From Atopococcus tabaci DSM 17538 (GTDB lineage: Bacteria > Bacillota > Bacilli > Lactobacillales > Carnobacteriaceae_A): a stretch of DNA of 46,561 bases. The notes under the pieces are model-generated. The model was not told where the DNA came from. It worked only from the letters and a program-made list of their open reading frames with translations, and ran no database searches. The number at the start of each line of letters is the position of its first letter. Position 1 is the stretch's first letter. The stretch covers positions 1 through 46,561 of the forward strand of contig NZ_AUCD01000009.1 of NCBI RefSeq assembly GCF_000429585.1, in the 5' to 3' direction. A program made the position numbers and the translations under genes. Positions 1 through 7,510 of the stretch are shown here, piece by piece.

Positions 1-1
1 A

Positions 2-244
2 ACAATGTTGGAATACAAAGCAAAATGGTATGGAAAGCAAGTTTTCACAGTAGCAAAAAATTTTCCATCGAGTCAATTATGTTCAAATTGTGGCTATCAA
101 AGTAAAGACGTTAAAAATCTCGGATTGCGTGAGTGGGAGTGTCCTAATTGTCATACCCATCATGACCGAGATATTAACGCAAGTTTGAATCTTAAAAATG
201 AAGCCATAAGGCTTCTAACCGTAGGAACTACGGGGATAGCCTAA
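2..244 (+). CDS. tnpB: TnpB RNA-guided nuclease, C-terminal fragment (cut by window edge)
   Basis: This is the C-terminal part of an IS200/IS605-family TnpB, the ancestor-like relative of Cas12 that cuts DNA guided by an omega RNA made from the element's own right end. The frame is open to the window edge, so the ATG at 5 is internal. Visible are the zinc ribbon (CSNCG, then CPNC about 20 residues later) and the following DRDINAS motif, which carries the last RuvC-like catalytic aspartate. The protein ends in TTGIA with TAA at 242-244, a normal ending for this family. The rest of the gene and any tnpA lie outside the window. Confidence 0.9.
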   Translation, partial: TMLEYKAKWYGKQVFTVAKNFPSSQLCSNCGYQSKDVKNLGLREWECPNCHTHHDRDINASLNLKNEAIRLLTVGTTGIA

Positions 245-310
245 TCAATAACTAGCCGATAGGCTGGTGTTCTTAGGAATCCACTATGGCTTTAGCCTAG
301 TGGTAGTTCA
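200..310 (+). ncRNA. Omega-RNA / right-end hairpins of the IS200/IS605 element
   Basis: Starting in the last codons of tnpB and running to the element's right end there are four small hairpins: AAGCC/GGCTT (201-213), CCGTAG/CTACGG (219-233), AGCC/GGCT (254-265) and CCACTA/TAGTGG with an inner GGC/GCC (281-303). In IS200/IS605 elements the terminal subterminal hairpin is recognised by TnpA, and the same segment is the 3' scaffold of the TnpB guide RNA, whose guide is the flanking DNA. The hairpins are seen; the RNA is inferred from the family. Confidence 0.6.
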
Positions 311-312
311 AC

Positions 313-867
313 AATCTGCCGGTGAAAGATTTGGAGAAAAGCAACGTGTTCTTCCGCAAGATGGGATTTGAATTCAATCAAGATTACTGCGATGACAAAG
401 GATGTTGTTTGGTTTTAGCCGATCACATATATGCCATGCTGTTGGTGGAAGACTTTTTTGCCGGGTTCACCAAAGCCGGCATCACCGATACTGCAAAAGA
501 CAATGAAGTCATCCTGTCCATTGCCGTGGATAATCCGGAAACCATGGAAGATATGATGGAGGCCGGATTGGAAGCAGGCGGCAAAGATCGTACCTCTCCT
601 TTACTGCCGGAAGAAGAAGGCATGATGCAGTACTACAGATTGGAAGATTTGGACGGACACCTGTGGGAAATCACGTATATGAATACAACGGAGTCACTAC
701 CTAACCCAGCTCCAACTAACAACAATAAACCGGGCTGCCTTACCAGCAGCCCGGTTTATTGTTTTCAGTTTATTTTTGTTCGGGTGGATTGGCACTTGGC
801 TCATTCATCGCATCCAACAGCTCTTTGGAGAGATTGTCAGAAGGCGGAAGATCTGTTTCCGGTGTGA
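313..867 (+). pseudogene. VOC (glyoxalase/bleomycin-resistance fold) protein, 5' end lost to IS insertion
   Basis: The reading frame begins NLPVKDLEKSNVFFRKMGF, the standard second to third line of PhnB-like VOC proteins, which normally start M-x-x-F-V-N-L-P-V. The first few residues and the promoter are replaced by the IS200/IS605 right end. A GTG at 322 could in theory restart translation but has no clear ribosome site. The body is well conserved through DLDGHLWEITYM. After that the frame runs through the strong terminator at 724-760 and stops only at 867, inside the opposite-strand YtxH gene. A stop in another frame at 702-704 lies where family members usually end, suggesting a second small lesion. 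The substrate is unknown; members often bind a metal and act on small molecules. Confidence 0.75.
724..760. terminator. Bidirectional intrinsic terminator
   Basis: A perfect 15-bp stem, AATAAACCGGGCTGC with GCAGCCCGGTTTATT, has a 7-nt loop. It lies between the convergent VOC and YtxH genes and has A/T-rich flanks on both sides. Confidence 0.9.
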
Positions 868-1492
868 GTGTGGAAGGTTCCATCTCTTCATCCACCGGAG
901 ACGGCGGCACATCCACGGCATCCATCGGCGGAGCAGTAGATGTCACTGTGTCCCCTTCCATACCTACAGAAGGTGAACTTGGAGGTTCGTTTTTCTGTCT
1001 GTGCATTTTATCTGTAACGGTTCCTTTTACATCCTGCATTTTGTGTGTAACCGTTCCTTTGACATCATGCACTTTGCCCTTGGCCTGCTCCATTCCTTTG
1101 TCTTTCATATCCATTGAACGAGTCTTCATGTCGGAGCGAAGTTCTTTCCCAGATTTAGGAGCAAACAACAATGCAGCGATAGCGGAAGCCCCGATGATCA
1201 ACACCGATTTGGTCAAACTCAGTCCCCGCGTATGAGAAGTCGGTTCTTCCACTGGGACAGCCACAACCTCTTTCGTGCGTTTCTTCTTATCAGGCAACAC
1301 ATTTTTTGCTTTCTTCCCGTAATCGGCAGCATAATGAGAGGCCTTTGAAGCCATTTCCTTAGTGGTGGAACCGGCTTTCGAAGCATAATCCCTCGCTGCA
1401 TCCGAAACTTTTGGTCCGTAATCTTTTGCCATCTTAACAACTTGCGGGCCGAAGCGTTTGGTCTGTTTGGCGACTTTGGCTAATTTAGGCAT
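770..1492 (-). CDS. YtxH-domain membrane-anchored protein, long form
   Basis: A 240-residue protein with a YtxH-type core: one hydrophobic segment at about residues 94-111 running into the signature LLFAPKSGKELR. The function of YtxH proteins is poorly defined; they are envelope and stress-associated. The first 70 residues are rich in Lys and Ala with repeated DYG/DYA spacing and look like an amphipathic, LEA-like helix. After the core a near-repeat (VHDVKGTVTHKM / MQDVKGTVTDKM, residues 141-163) precedes an acidic, Pro/Ser-rich tail. The start is supported by AAGGAG seven bases upstream. A shorter paralogue lies at 43288-43668. Confidence 0.85.
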   Translation of the reverse strand: MPKLAKVAKQTKRFGPQVVKMAKDYGPKVSDAARDYASKAGSTTKEMASKASHYAADYGKKAKNVLPDKKKRTKEVVAVPVEEPTSHTRGLSLTKSVLIIGASAIAALLFAPKSGKELRSDMKTRSMDMKDKGMEQAKGKVHDVKGTVTHKMQDVKGTVTDKMHRQKNEPPSSPSVGMEGDTVTSTAPPMDAVDVPPSPVDEEMEPSTLTPETDLPPSDNLSKELLDAMNEPSANPPEQK

Positions 1493-1622
1493 AGAAATAC
1501 TCCTTCCTGATCAGTTCTTATTTACAACAGTTGAAAGAGATAAAAGTAACGTGTTTTTCTATATCTACTTTAAATGATTCTCTCCTTTAACCAAAGTGAA
1601 ATGCTTTCCGAAGGTTGGTTTT

Positions 1623-2048
1623 CTAAAAAATCAGCAGCCCGAACGCAACCACAAAAATGATAAACAGCGTAACCGAAAGTATTGTCACCGTAGTTAGATT
1701 CATCGTGAACGGATACTCTTTCTCTCCTTGCAGAACGGAACTCTCTCTCAAATAATCAAACACGGCTTTGAAGCCGAACCATGCGTACACGAAACACATC
1801 AATCCCAGGATAATCAAGGCTCCACCAAGCAGTAAGGTGACATTTTGACTTTCCGAATCCCGCAACGCGGTTCCGAGTGTCCATCCTGCACCTGCAATGG
1901 TGAATCCCGTGCGAATCCAGGCAGCGTACATCCGCTCTGCCGCCTGCAGTGTCCTGCTTTCCGCCAATTCATTGCGAAGCTTCGCCAACTTGTTGCGGTC
2001 TTGTGCCAGCTCATTGCTGCTTTTGGAATTTTTGTCGGACTCTCCCAT
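1623..2048 (-). CDS. DUF202 (YidH-family) membrane protein
   Basis: A 141-residue protein containing the DUF202 signature ESRTLQAAERMYAAWIRTGF, followed by three hydrophobic segments ending in VVAFGLLIF. Function is unknown; the family is small inner-membrane proteins. I chose the ATG at 2048 because an AAAGGGG ribosome site lies nine bases upstream, whereas upstream in-frame codons lack one. The N-terminal 25 residues are hydrophilic with repeated NELA/NKLA heptad-like spacing, suggesting a short coiled coil. It ends in TAG, showing that TAG is a working stop in this genome. Confidence 0.85.
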   Translation of the reverse strand: MGESDKNSKSSNELAQDRNKLAKLRNELAESRTLQAAERMYAAWIRTGFTIAGAGWTLGTALRDSESQNVTLLLGGALIILGLMCFVYAWFGFKAVFDYLRESSVLQGEKEYPFTMNLTTVTILSVTLFIIFVVAFGLLIF

Positions 2049-2252
2049 TTTTATCATCCCCTTTGACAGTTCTTTGCTAGTTTCTACAGTAACACTTTCC
2101 TCATTTATCCTAGCACATACGAACCGTTCAAACGAAAAAAAGATTGTTGACCGGCACAGCCTTAAAATGCGCTGCTTATGTAAAAAGCGTCTTCTCTTTA
2201 ACATAGAAGGTCCTTTTCGCTATTTCTTTGTGAGAGTGCGCTCCTTTTCCAC

Positions 2253-2279
2253 AAAAAAACCGCCCTTAAGAGGACGGCT
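2253..2279 (-). terminator. Intrinsic terminator of the M20 hydrolase gene
   Basis: On the minus strand CCGTCC/GGGCGG (one G-U pair) closes a 6-nt loop and is followed by a run of seven T. It lies about 20 bases after the stop codon at 2300. Confidence 0.8.
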
Positions 2280-2299
2280 TTTCCCATCAGATTTTTTGG

Positions 2300-3478
2300 T
2301 TAATTGGTAACTACAGGAATTTGCGCAAACTCTGCTTTGATTTTTTGCAGCAATGCTTCGTCATCGATGACGTCATATGCCGTGCGGACAAGCACTTCGA
2401 TCGTGTTCATCATGGCTTGGTATCCAAATTCTGTCTTGGTGCACTCACGGAATTCAACGGTGTGCAGCGACATTTTTTTGCCGTTGGTGATTTCGAAGTA
2501 CGGATTGATGGCCGGCACCACTTGGCTGACGTTCCCCATGTCGATGGAACCCATCGTCTCACGGTCATCATTTGACATGTCGATGCCGATGGCCGCTGCA
2601 TTGCGGTTGTAGACTTCGGACAAGGTGTCATTGGTGATCATGTTGTGGTAGCTGTTTTCAAAGTTGCCATATTCCACCCGGCATCCGGCAGCAAGCGCAC
2701 CGGCTTCCGCACAACGGATGACTTTTTCTTTCAATTCTTTCAAATACGGCAGGTCCATCGCCCGGACATAGAACTGGGCGTATGTGTAATCCGGAATCAC
2801 GTTGGCTGCCTCGCCGCCGTTTTTGATGACGCCGTGAACGCGTGCATCCGGACGAATTTGCTGACGCAAGGAATTGATGTTGTTGAACATGTTGATGACC
2901 GCATCCAAAGCATTGACGCCTTCGAACGGAGCAGCGGCCGCGTGAGCCGTTTTTCCGTAGAACGAGAACTCCAAAGCTTCCATCGCCATGGATGTGCCGC
3001 TCTTATAGTTGCCGTCGGAAGGATGCGTGCACAACGCCACATCGATGTCGTCAAATGTGCCGCCGTCCGCCATGTTGACTTTCACTCCGCTCGTTTCTTC
3101 CGCTGGAGTTCCCAAAACCACAACCGTTCCGCCGATTTCATCGACCAATTTGGACAACGCGATGCCGGCACCTGTATCGGTGGTTCCCAACATGTTGTGG
3201 CCGCATCCGTGGCCGACGCCTGGAAGCGCGTCGTATTCAGACAGGAACGCGACTGTTGGACCGTCTTTTTTCCCGCGGTAAGTTGCTCGAAAAGCTGTTT
3301 CGAATCCCAAGTACGGGTATTCCACTTCAAAGCCATGTTTTTCCAGCAAATCGACATGTGCCTTTGAAGAAACTTTTTCTTCAAATCCCAATTCCGGATT
3401 GTCGTAGATAAAATCGCTGAGCGTCTGCAGCTCTTCACGCAAGCCGCTGACAACAGCATGAATGTTTTCTTTTGTCAT
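2300..3478 (-). CDS. M20-family amidohydrolase/peptidase (AbgB-like)
   Basis: A 392-residue zinc hydrolase of peptidase family M20. The metal-site motif GHGCGHNMLG lies at residues 89-98 and the catalytic/metal motif PAEETSG at about 125-131. A lid (dimerisation) domain of the usual size begins near GKTAHAAAAP. Such enzymes cleave acyl or peptidyl amide bonds of amino acids or small conjugates. AAGGAG eight bases upstream supports the start. The gene lies 34 bp downstream of the YfcC-family transporter, so it probably shares that gene's lysine-riboswitch transcript. I infer that it may release lysine, or a related diamino acid, from a conjugate; the exact substrate is not visible. An N-acetyl-diaminopimelate deacetylase is a less likely alternative because the GCGHN and AEETSG context is closer to AbgB-like proteins. 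Confidence 0.85.
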   Translation of the reverse strand: MTKENIHAVVSGLREELQTLSDFIYDNPELGFEEKVSSKAHVDLLEKHGFEVEYPYLGFETAFRATYRGKKDGPTVAFLSEYDALPGVGHGCGHNMLGTTDTGAGIALSKLVDEIGGTVVVLGTPAEETSGVKVNMADGGTFDDIDVALCTHPSDGNYKSGTSMAMEALEFSFYGKTAHAAAAPFEGVNALDAVINMFNNINSLRQQIRPDARVHGVIKNGGEAANVIPDYTYAQFYVRAMDLPYLKELKEKVIRCAEAGALAAGCRVEYGNFENSYHNMITNDTLSEVYNRNAAAIGIDMSNDDRETMGSIDMGNVSQVVPAINPYFEITNGKKMSLHTVEFRECTKTEFGYQAMMNTIEVLVRTAYDVIDDEALLQKIKAEFAQIPVVTN

Positions 3479-3512
3479 GTGCTTTTCTCCTTAGAAACAA
3501 TTTTTCTGTTTA

Positions 3513-4931
3513 TTAAAACGGTCCGTAATTCATCCAATTCGCGAACAACAAGAAGGCCATTCCTATCAACAGCCAGATGATTATCAACGGCATCAAGAAT
3601 TTCGCCCATTTTCCGTACGAAATTTTTGCCAGGGACAACTGCGCCATCAACACACCGGATGTCGGAATGATAGAATCCAAGAACCCGTCCCCCATCTGGT
3701 AAGCCAGTACAGCGGTTTGACGGGTGATGCCCAAGGAGTCTGCCAATGGAATCATAACCGGCATCGTGGCAGCCGCCTGTCCGCTTCCAGAGGGAATGAA
3801 GAAGTTGATGACAATCTGCGTGAGGTACATCCCAATGACAGCCAATGCATCAGGCAGTTGCCCGATAAGGTTCGTCAAAGCGTACACAAGTGTGTCCAAA
3901 ATCAAGCCGTTTTCCATGACCACGAGAATACCGCGTGCCAGCCCGACAATCAACGCGGCAAAGACCATTTCTTGCGCACCTTTGACAAAGGACTCAGCAA
4001 TTTGGTTAGGGTTCATTCCGCTGATCAAAGCACTCAACAGCCCCATCGCGAAGAAGACCGCGCCGATTTCAGTGATGAACCAACCATATTGGAACACACC
4101 AAAGGCGATTAAAATGAATCCTCCGACAAAGACAGCGGAGATGAGTGCGTGACGCTTGGTGAAGTCCGCTGTTTTTTCCGTGATATCTTCGTGGGCACCG
4201 TTTGCTCGTTCTTCTTTTTCCAATTCATACACAAGACTGTTTTCCGGGTTTCGTTTCACTTTTTTTGCATAGCGGATGATGTACCAAGAAGTGACAATCC
4301 ATAGAGAAAAGAACAAGACCAAGCGCAATCCGACACCGGAAAACAGCGGCAGTTCCGCAATCTCCTGCGCGACCCCTACGCTGAACGGATTCATGAATCC
4401 TGCATAGAAACCAATGGCTGCACCCAACGCAATCATCGCCGTTCCAACCATTGCGTCGTATCCCAACGCCCGGGCCAGTGCCACTCCAAGGGCTACAAAC
4501 ACGATGGTTTCTTCTGCCAGTCCAATGGTGGCTCCTCCGATTGCCAACATCAACATGACAACCGGGATGACAATCGCTTCTTTCCCCTGCAACAGGCGAA
4601 CGATTTTTCCAATAACCCCTTCAATCATGCCTGTTTCATTGATGAGCGCGAACGAACCGCCTGTCAAGAACAAGAAGAACGCAATATTTTGCACTTCCGC
4701 AAAGCCGTTCGGCAAAGCTTTCAATAAATCAAACCACCCCTGGGGATTGGATTCAATGATTTGGTAGGAACCCGGAACAACGACTGTCCGCCCGTCAATC
4801 ATCACCCGTTCAAACTCTCCTGCAGGTACAACCCATGTCAACAGGGCCATCAATGCCATGATGCCGAAAAGCAATACATACGTATGCGGCATTGAAAACT
4901 TTCTTGGGAATTTGCTCAATACATTTTCCAT
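3513..4931 (-). CDS. YfcC-family (DcuC/ArcD-like) membrane transporter, probably for lysine or a related amino acid
   Basis: A 472-residue polytopic membrane protein with about 12 hydrophobic segments. It carries family features such as WVVPAGEF near the N-terminus, FLFLTGGSFALINETG, GLAEETIVFVALGVALARALGYD and PSGSGQAAATMPVMIPLAD near the C-terminus. YfcC proteins belong to the C4-dicarboxylate/arginine-ornithine exchanger-like superfamily and are often annotated as basic amino-acid transporters. I start at ATG 4931 because GGAGGAG lies ten bases upstream; an in-frame GTG at 4934 is an alternative. A lysine riboswitch precedes it, the best available clue that its substrate is lysine or a lysine-containing compound. 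The M20 hydrolase follows as the second gene. Confidence 0.85.
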   Translation of the reverse strand: MENVLSKFPRKFSMPHTYVLLFGIMALMALLTWVVPAGEFERVMIDGRTVVVPGSYQIIESNPQGWFDLLKALPNGFAEVQNIAFFLFLTGGSFALINETGMIEGVIGKIVRLLQGKEAIVIPVVMLMLAIGGATIGLAEETIVFVALGVALARALGYDAMVGTAMIALGAAIGFYAGFMNPFSVGVAQEIAELPLFSGVGLRLVLFFSLWIVTSWYIIRYAKKVKRNPENSLVYELEKEERANGAHEDITEKTADFTKRHALISAVFVGGFILIAFGVFQYGWFITEIGAVFFAMGLLSALISGMNPNQIAESFVKGAQEMVFAALIVGLARGILVVMENGLILDTLVYALTNLIGQLPDALAVIGMYLTQIVINFFIPSGSGQAAATMPVMIPLADSLGITRQTAVLAYQMGDGFLDSIIPTSGVLMAQLSLAKISYGKWAKFLMPLIIIWLLIGMAFLLFANWMNYGPF

Positions 4932-4990
4932 CACAAAAAAACTCCTCCAAAAATTTTTTTGAACAGAGAGTATAGTCTTTTTGAGCAAAC

Positions 4991-5022
4991 AAAAAGACTA
5001 TGAGCAAAAGGAGCTCATAGTC
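4991..5022 (-). terminator. Riboswitch-controlled intrinsic terminator
   Basis: On the minus strand GACTATGAGC pairs perfectly with GCTCATAGTC across a 7-nt loop (TCCTTTT) and is followed by TTTTTG. The loop plus neighbouring stem base (CCTTTTGC) is an exact 8-base complement of GCAAAAGG just after aptamer helix P1, giving an obvious antiterminator. Confidence 0.85.
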
Positions 5023-5198
5023 TGTCTGCACAGTATCCCTTTTGCCCGCAACACGGCAAGCACACCTTGGAAGGATTTGGGCAATCCTCCCAGACAGTGA
5101 CATACTTATTCAGCATGCCCCCAACACATTTCTGCATTTCGGCGGCCAACCCTTTCGCTTTCGCTACTCTTGTTGGTCGCGGCCTCTACACCGTATCG
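4991..5198 (-). promoter_or_regulatory. Lysine riboswitch (L box) upstream of the YfcC-family transporter
   Basis: Read on the minus strand, the leader has the L-box landmarks in order: GTAGAGGCCGCGACC, AAGAGTAGC, GAAAGGG, GCCGCCGAAATGC, GCATGCTGAATAA, CACTGTC, and a final stem GGAGGATT/AATCCTTCC. Helix P1 can be drawn as CGATACGGTG with TGCCGTGTTG (5189-5198 and 5049-5058, using G-U pairs), giving a 150-nt aptamer. The expression platform holds the terminator at 4991-5022 and the competing pairing GCAAAAGG/CCTTTTGC. This is an OFF switch at the transcription level: lysine is expected to favour termination. Confidence 0.88.
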
Positions 5199-5222
5199 AC
5201 TCGATTCATTCAATTGCTACCT

Positions 5223-5251
5223 ATTCTAGCGGAGAAAAAACCCCTTGTCAA
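5223..5251 (-). promoter_or_regulatory. Promoter of the lysine-riboswitch transcript
   Basis: Minus strand TTGACA (5246-5251), a 17-bp spacer and TAGAAT (5223-5228) form a near-consensus vegetative promoter placed just upstream of the aptamer. Confidence 0.8.
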
Positions 5252-5358
5252 GAAGAAATCAAATTCAAATACGCGGTCTTTTTCGTTAAACAAGAAAGAT
5301 TTCCGAAAATAGTCTATACTAGACTTAAAAGAAAGCAGTGTCAAAAAGGAGGCGTTTT

Positions 5359-6102
5359 ATGGCTGACTCTCTTCAACCACACATTCAACTTCCCGCTACT
5401 TTAGACGTTCGCTACGCCCTGCTTCCCGGCGATCCAAAACGATTGGACAAAGTTAAACCGTTTTTGTCGGACCCTCAAGAACTTGCATACAACCGGGAGT
5501 ACCGCAGCCTTATGGGCACGTACAAAGGCGTCCCTGTACTCGGTCTGTCCACCGGCATCGGTGGGCCTTCAGCCGGAATTGCAGTGGAAGAATTAGCTGC
5601 CATCGGCGTGACTACCTTAATCCGCATCGGAAGCAGCGGTGCCCTGCAGCCCGGCAGCCGGCAGGGAGATTTGATTTTTGCCACCGGGGCGGTTCGGGAT
5701 GAAGGGACCTCTCATGCGTACATCGACGCTTCATATCCGGCGGTCCCCGATTCCGATTTGCTCTCCTTGTTGGAGGAAGCGGCTCGGGATTTTGATGTCC
5801 CTTACCGCAAGGGGCTTGTCCGGAGCCACGACAGTTTTTACACCGATAAAGAAGAAACCGTGGACACATATTGGAGCGAAATGGGCATCATCGGTTCGGA
5901 TATGGAGACGGCCGCCCTCTTTGTCATCGGCCGCTTGAGAGGGTTGAAGACCGCATCGGTTCTCAATGTGGTGGTGCCGTATCAAGGAAGTTTGGAAAGC
6001 GGCATTCAAGACCTCGTTTCTGGCGAAGAAGCCGCCGACAAAGGAGAAACGCTGCAGATTCAGCTGGCCCTTGAAGCCATTTACAAAGATGCCACCAGAT
6101 AA
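5359..6102 (+). CDS. udp: Uridine phosphorylase (nucleoside phosphorylase family 1)
   Basis: A 247-residue PNP/UDP-family phosphorylase that splits a nucleoside with phosphate to base and ribose-1-phosphate in the cytoplasm. Visible are the phosphate-site PGDPKRLDKV near residue 23, IGSSGAL in the central strand, and SDMETAALFVIGRLRG, the ribose-binding glutamate region. Uridine phosphorylase is the best fit by overall pattern; a broader nucleoside range is possible. AGGAGG lies before the ATG at 5359. It is the first gene of an operon with a full ECF transporter (13 bp gap, then 12 bp, then two stop-start overlaps), which suggests that the imported substrate is a nucleoside. Confidence 0.85.
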   Translation: MADSLQPHIQLPATLDVRYALLPGDPKRLDKVKPFLSDPQELAYNREYRSLMGTYKGVPVLGLSTGIGGPSAGIAVEELAAIGVTTLIRIGSSGALQPGSRQGDLIFATGAVRDEGTSHAYIDASYPAVPDSDLLSLLEEAARDFDVPYRKGLVRSHDSFYTDKEETVDTYWSEMGIIGSDMETAALFVIGRLRGLKTASVLNVVVPYQGSLESGIQDLVSGEEAADKGETLQIQLALEAIYKDATR

Positions 6103-6115
6103 AGGAGGAACAACG

Positions 6116-6730
6116 ATGAACAACAAAGGAAACCGCCGCAGCATGTGGTCGTTGAATTTGTCCACCGCCGCCATTGCATTAATTCCTGCCGCTATCGGGA
6201 TCAACTATCTAGGGAAATTATTTGCTGGATTATTACGGCTGCCTCTGTGGCTGGACTCCATCGGCACGGTGCTTGCCAGTATCCTGGCCGGTCCGGTGAT
6301 CGGAGCCTTGGCCGGCATCATCAACAACGTGATTTTCGGCCTCACCGCCGATCCCATCTCCACCGTCTATGCCGTTACAAGCGGCGCCATCGGGCTGGTG
6401 ACCGGAATCATGGCTTACAAAGGATGGGTATCCAGCATCAAAACAGCCGCCATCACCGGGCTGGTGGTCGGATTGGTCGCCGCCGTCGTCTCCACGCCCT
6501 TGAACATCCTGTTTTGGGGTGGACAGACGGGGAATGTGTGGGGAGATGCCTTTTTCGCTTACCTCATCAACAATAACGTCCCGCTTTGGCTGGCTTCGTT
6601 CGGAAACAGTATCATCGTGGACGTACCTGACAAAATCGCAACGGTTCTCATCAGTTATTTCATCTTTAAAGCACTGCCGAACAACTTTAAAAACATTTTC
6701 CGCGGAGGCCATGAAATCGAAGAACTTTAA
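6116..6730 (+). CDS. ECF transporter S component, probable nucleoside-type substrate binder
   Basis: A 204-residue membrane protein with about six hydrophobic segments. Its pattern matches ECF substrate-binding subunits: LWLDSIGTVLASILAGPVIGALAGIINNVIFG, then a run of Gly/Ala helices. AAGGAGG lies seven bases before the ATG. It is followed directly by the EcfT and two ATPase genes, so this is a dedicated (group I) ECF system. The substrate is not readable from the sequence; the preceding uridine phosphorylase points to nucleosides (inference). Confidence 0.8.
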   Translation: MNNKGNRRSMWSLNLSTAAIALIPAAIGINYLGKLFAGLLRLPLWLDSIGTVLASILAGPVIGALAGIINNVIFGLTADPISTVYAVTSGAIGLVTGIMAYKGWVSSIKTAAITGLVVGLVAAVVSTPLNILFWGGQTGNVWGDAFFAYLINNNVPLWLASFGNSIIVDVPDKIATVLISYFIFKALPNNFKNIFRGGHEIEEL

Positions 6731-6742
6731 GAGGTGTTTCTT

Positions 6743-7510
6743 ATGGGTGCGATGACATTGTATGTGAAACAACGCTCACCGGTTCATTCCATGGACCCAT
6801 TGACGAAAATCCTTTATGTGATTGTCAGCATCGCCGTCACCTACATCTTGAGGGAGCTGTGGGCGATTGCCGCGATGACCGCTGTGACGTTTCTGCTGCT
6901 TGTGATTGGAAAAGTCTTCCGGAAAATCATTCCCGTTCTGGGACTCAGCCTGCTGCTCATTGTTTCCATCATCGTTGTGCAGGGTTTTTTCAACCCCGAA
7001 AACGAAACCGTGCTGTTTGAACTCGGCTTTTTGACCTTTTACGAGGAAGGGATGCGGGCGGCTGCCCTGTTCACGCTGCGCATTTTGAACATGATCGGGT
7101 CGTTCGGGGTATTGATTTTGACGACCAAGCCGGATGACTTGGTGGAATCCCTCATCAAACGTGGCTTCTCCCCGCGGTTCGGGTACATCCTGCTTTCGGT
7201 TCTCCAGTTGATTCCGCAGATGTCGGCGACGATGGGGAAAATCACGGATGCCCAGCGCTCCCGGGGAATGGAAACGGACGGAAACTTATGGGTGCGCACC
7301 AAAGCGTTCTTCCCGCTTATCGTCCCGGTGGTCTTGAACTCGCTGAACGAAACACGGGAACGCGCCATCGCACTGGAAGTCCGCGGTTTCAGTTCCAAAG
7401 GCAAACGGACCTTTTTGAACGTCACAGAAGACTACCCTTACCGGCATGTCATCCGCGGGGTGCTGCTGGCAGTGTTGATTGGGGCCATCGTTTGGAGGGT
7501 GTGGACATGA
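6743..7510 (+). CDS. ecfT: ECF transporter transmembrane coupling protein EcfT
   Basis: A 255-residue membrane protein that couples the S component to the two ATPases. It has N-terminal hydrophobic helices, and the C-terminal cytosolic coupling helices carry the two Arg-Gly signatures: DAQRSRGMETDG and ERAIALEVRGFSSKGKRT. AGAGG before ATG 6743 fixes the start. Its stop overlaps the start of the next gene (ATGA at 7507-7510). Confidence 0.9.
   Translation: MGAMTLYVKQRSPVHSMDPLTKILYVIVSIAVTYILRELWAIAAMTAVTFLLLVIGKVFRKIIPVLGLSLLLIVSIIVVQGFFNPENETVLFELGFLTFYEEGMRAAALFTLRILNMIGSFGVLILTTKPDDLVESLIKRGFSPRFGYILLSVLQLIPQMSATMGKITDAQRSRGMETDGNLWVRTKAFFPLIVPVVLNSLNETRERAIALEVRGFSSKGKRTFLNVTEDYPYRHVIRGVLLAVLIGAIVWRVWT

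Larger units (their letters stand above)
1..311 (+). mobile_element. IS200/IS605-type element, right end
   Basis: The element comprises the tnpB C-terminus and the hairpin-rich right end. The boundary is placed at about 310-312, because from 313 on the DNA reads in frame as the NLPVKDLEKS start of a VOC-family protein, which the element therefore interrupts. The exact last base cannot be fixed without the left end and the empty site. Confidence 0.7.

Noticed and set aside
2645-3367. Long plus-strand frame opposite the M20 gene
   Set aside because: Antisense shadow without ribosome site or recognisable domains; the minus-strand frame has clear M20 motifs.
4960-5240. Leader considered as a T-box or other amino-acid riboswitch
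   Set aside because: No T-box AGGGTGGNACCGCG motif is present; the ordered L-box landmarks and P1/P5 helices fit a lysine riboswitch instead.
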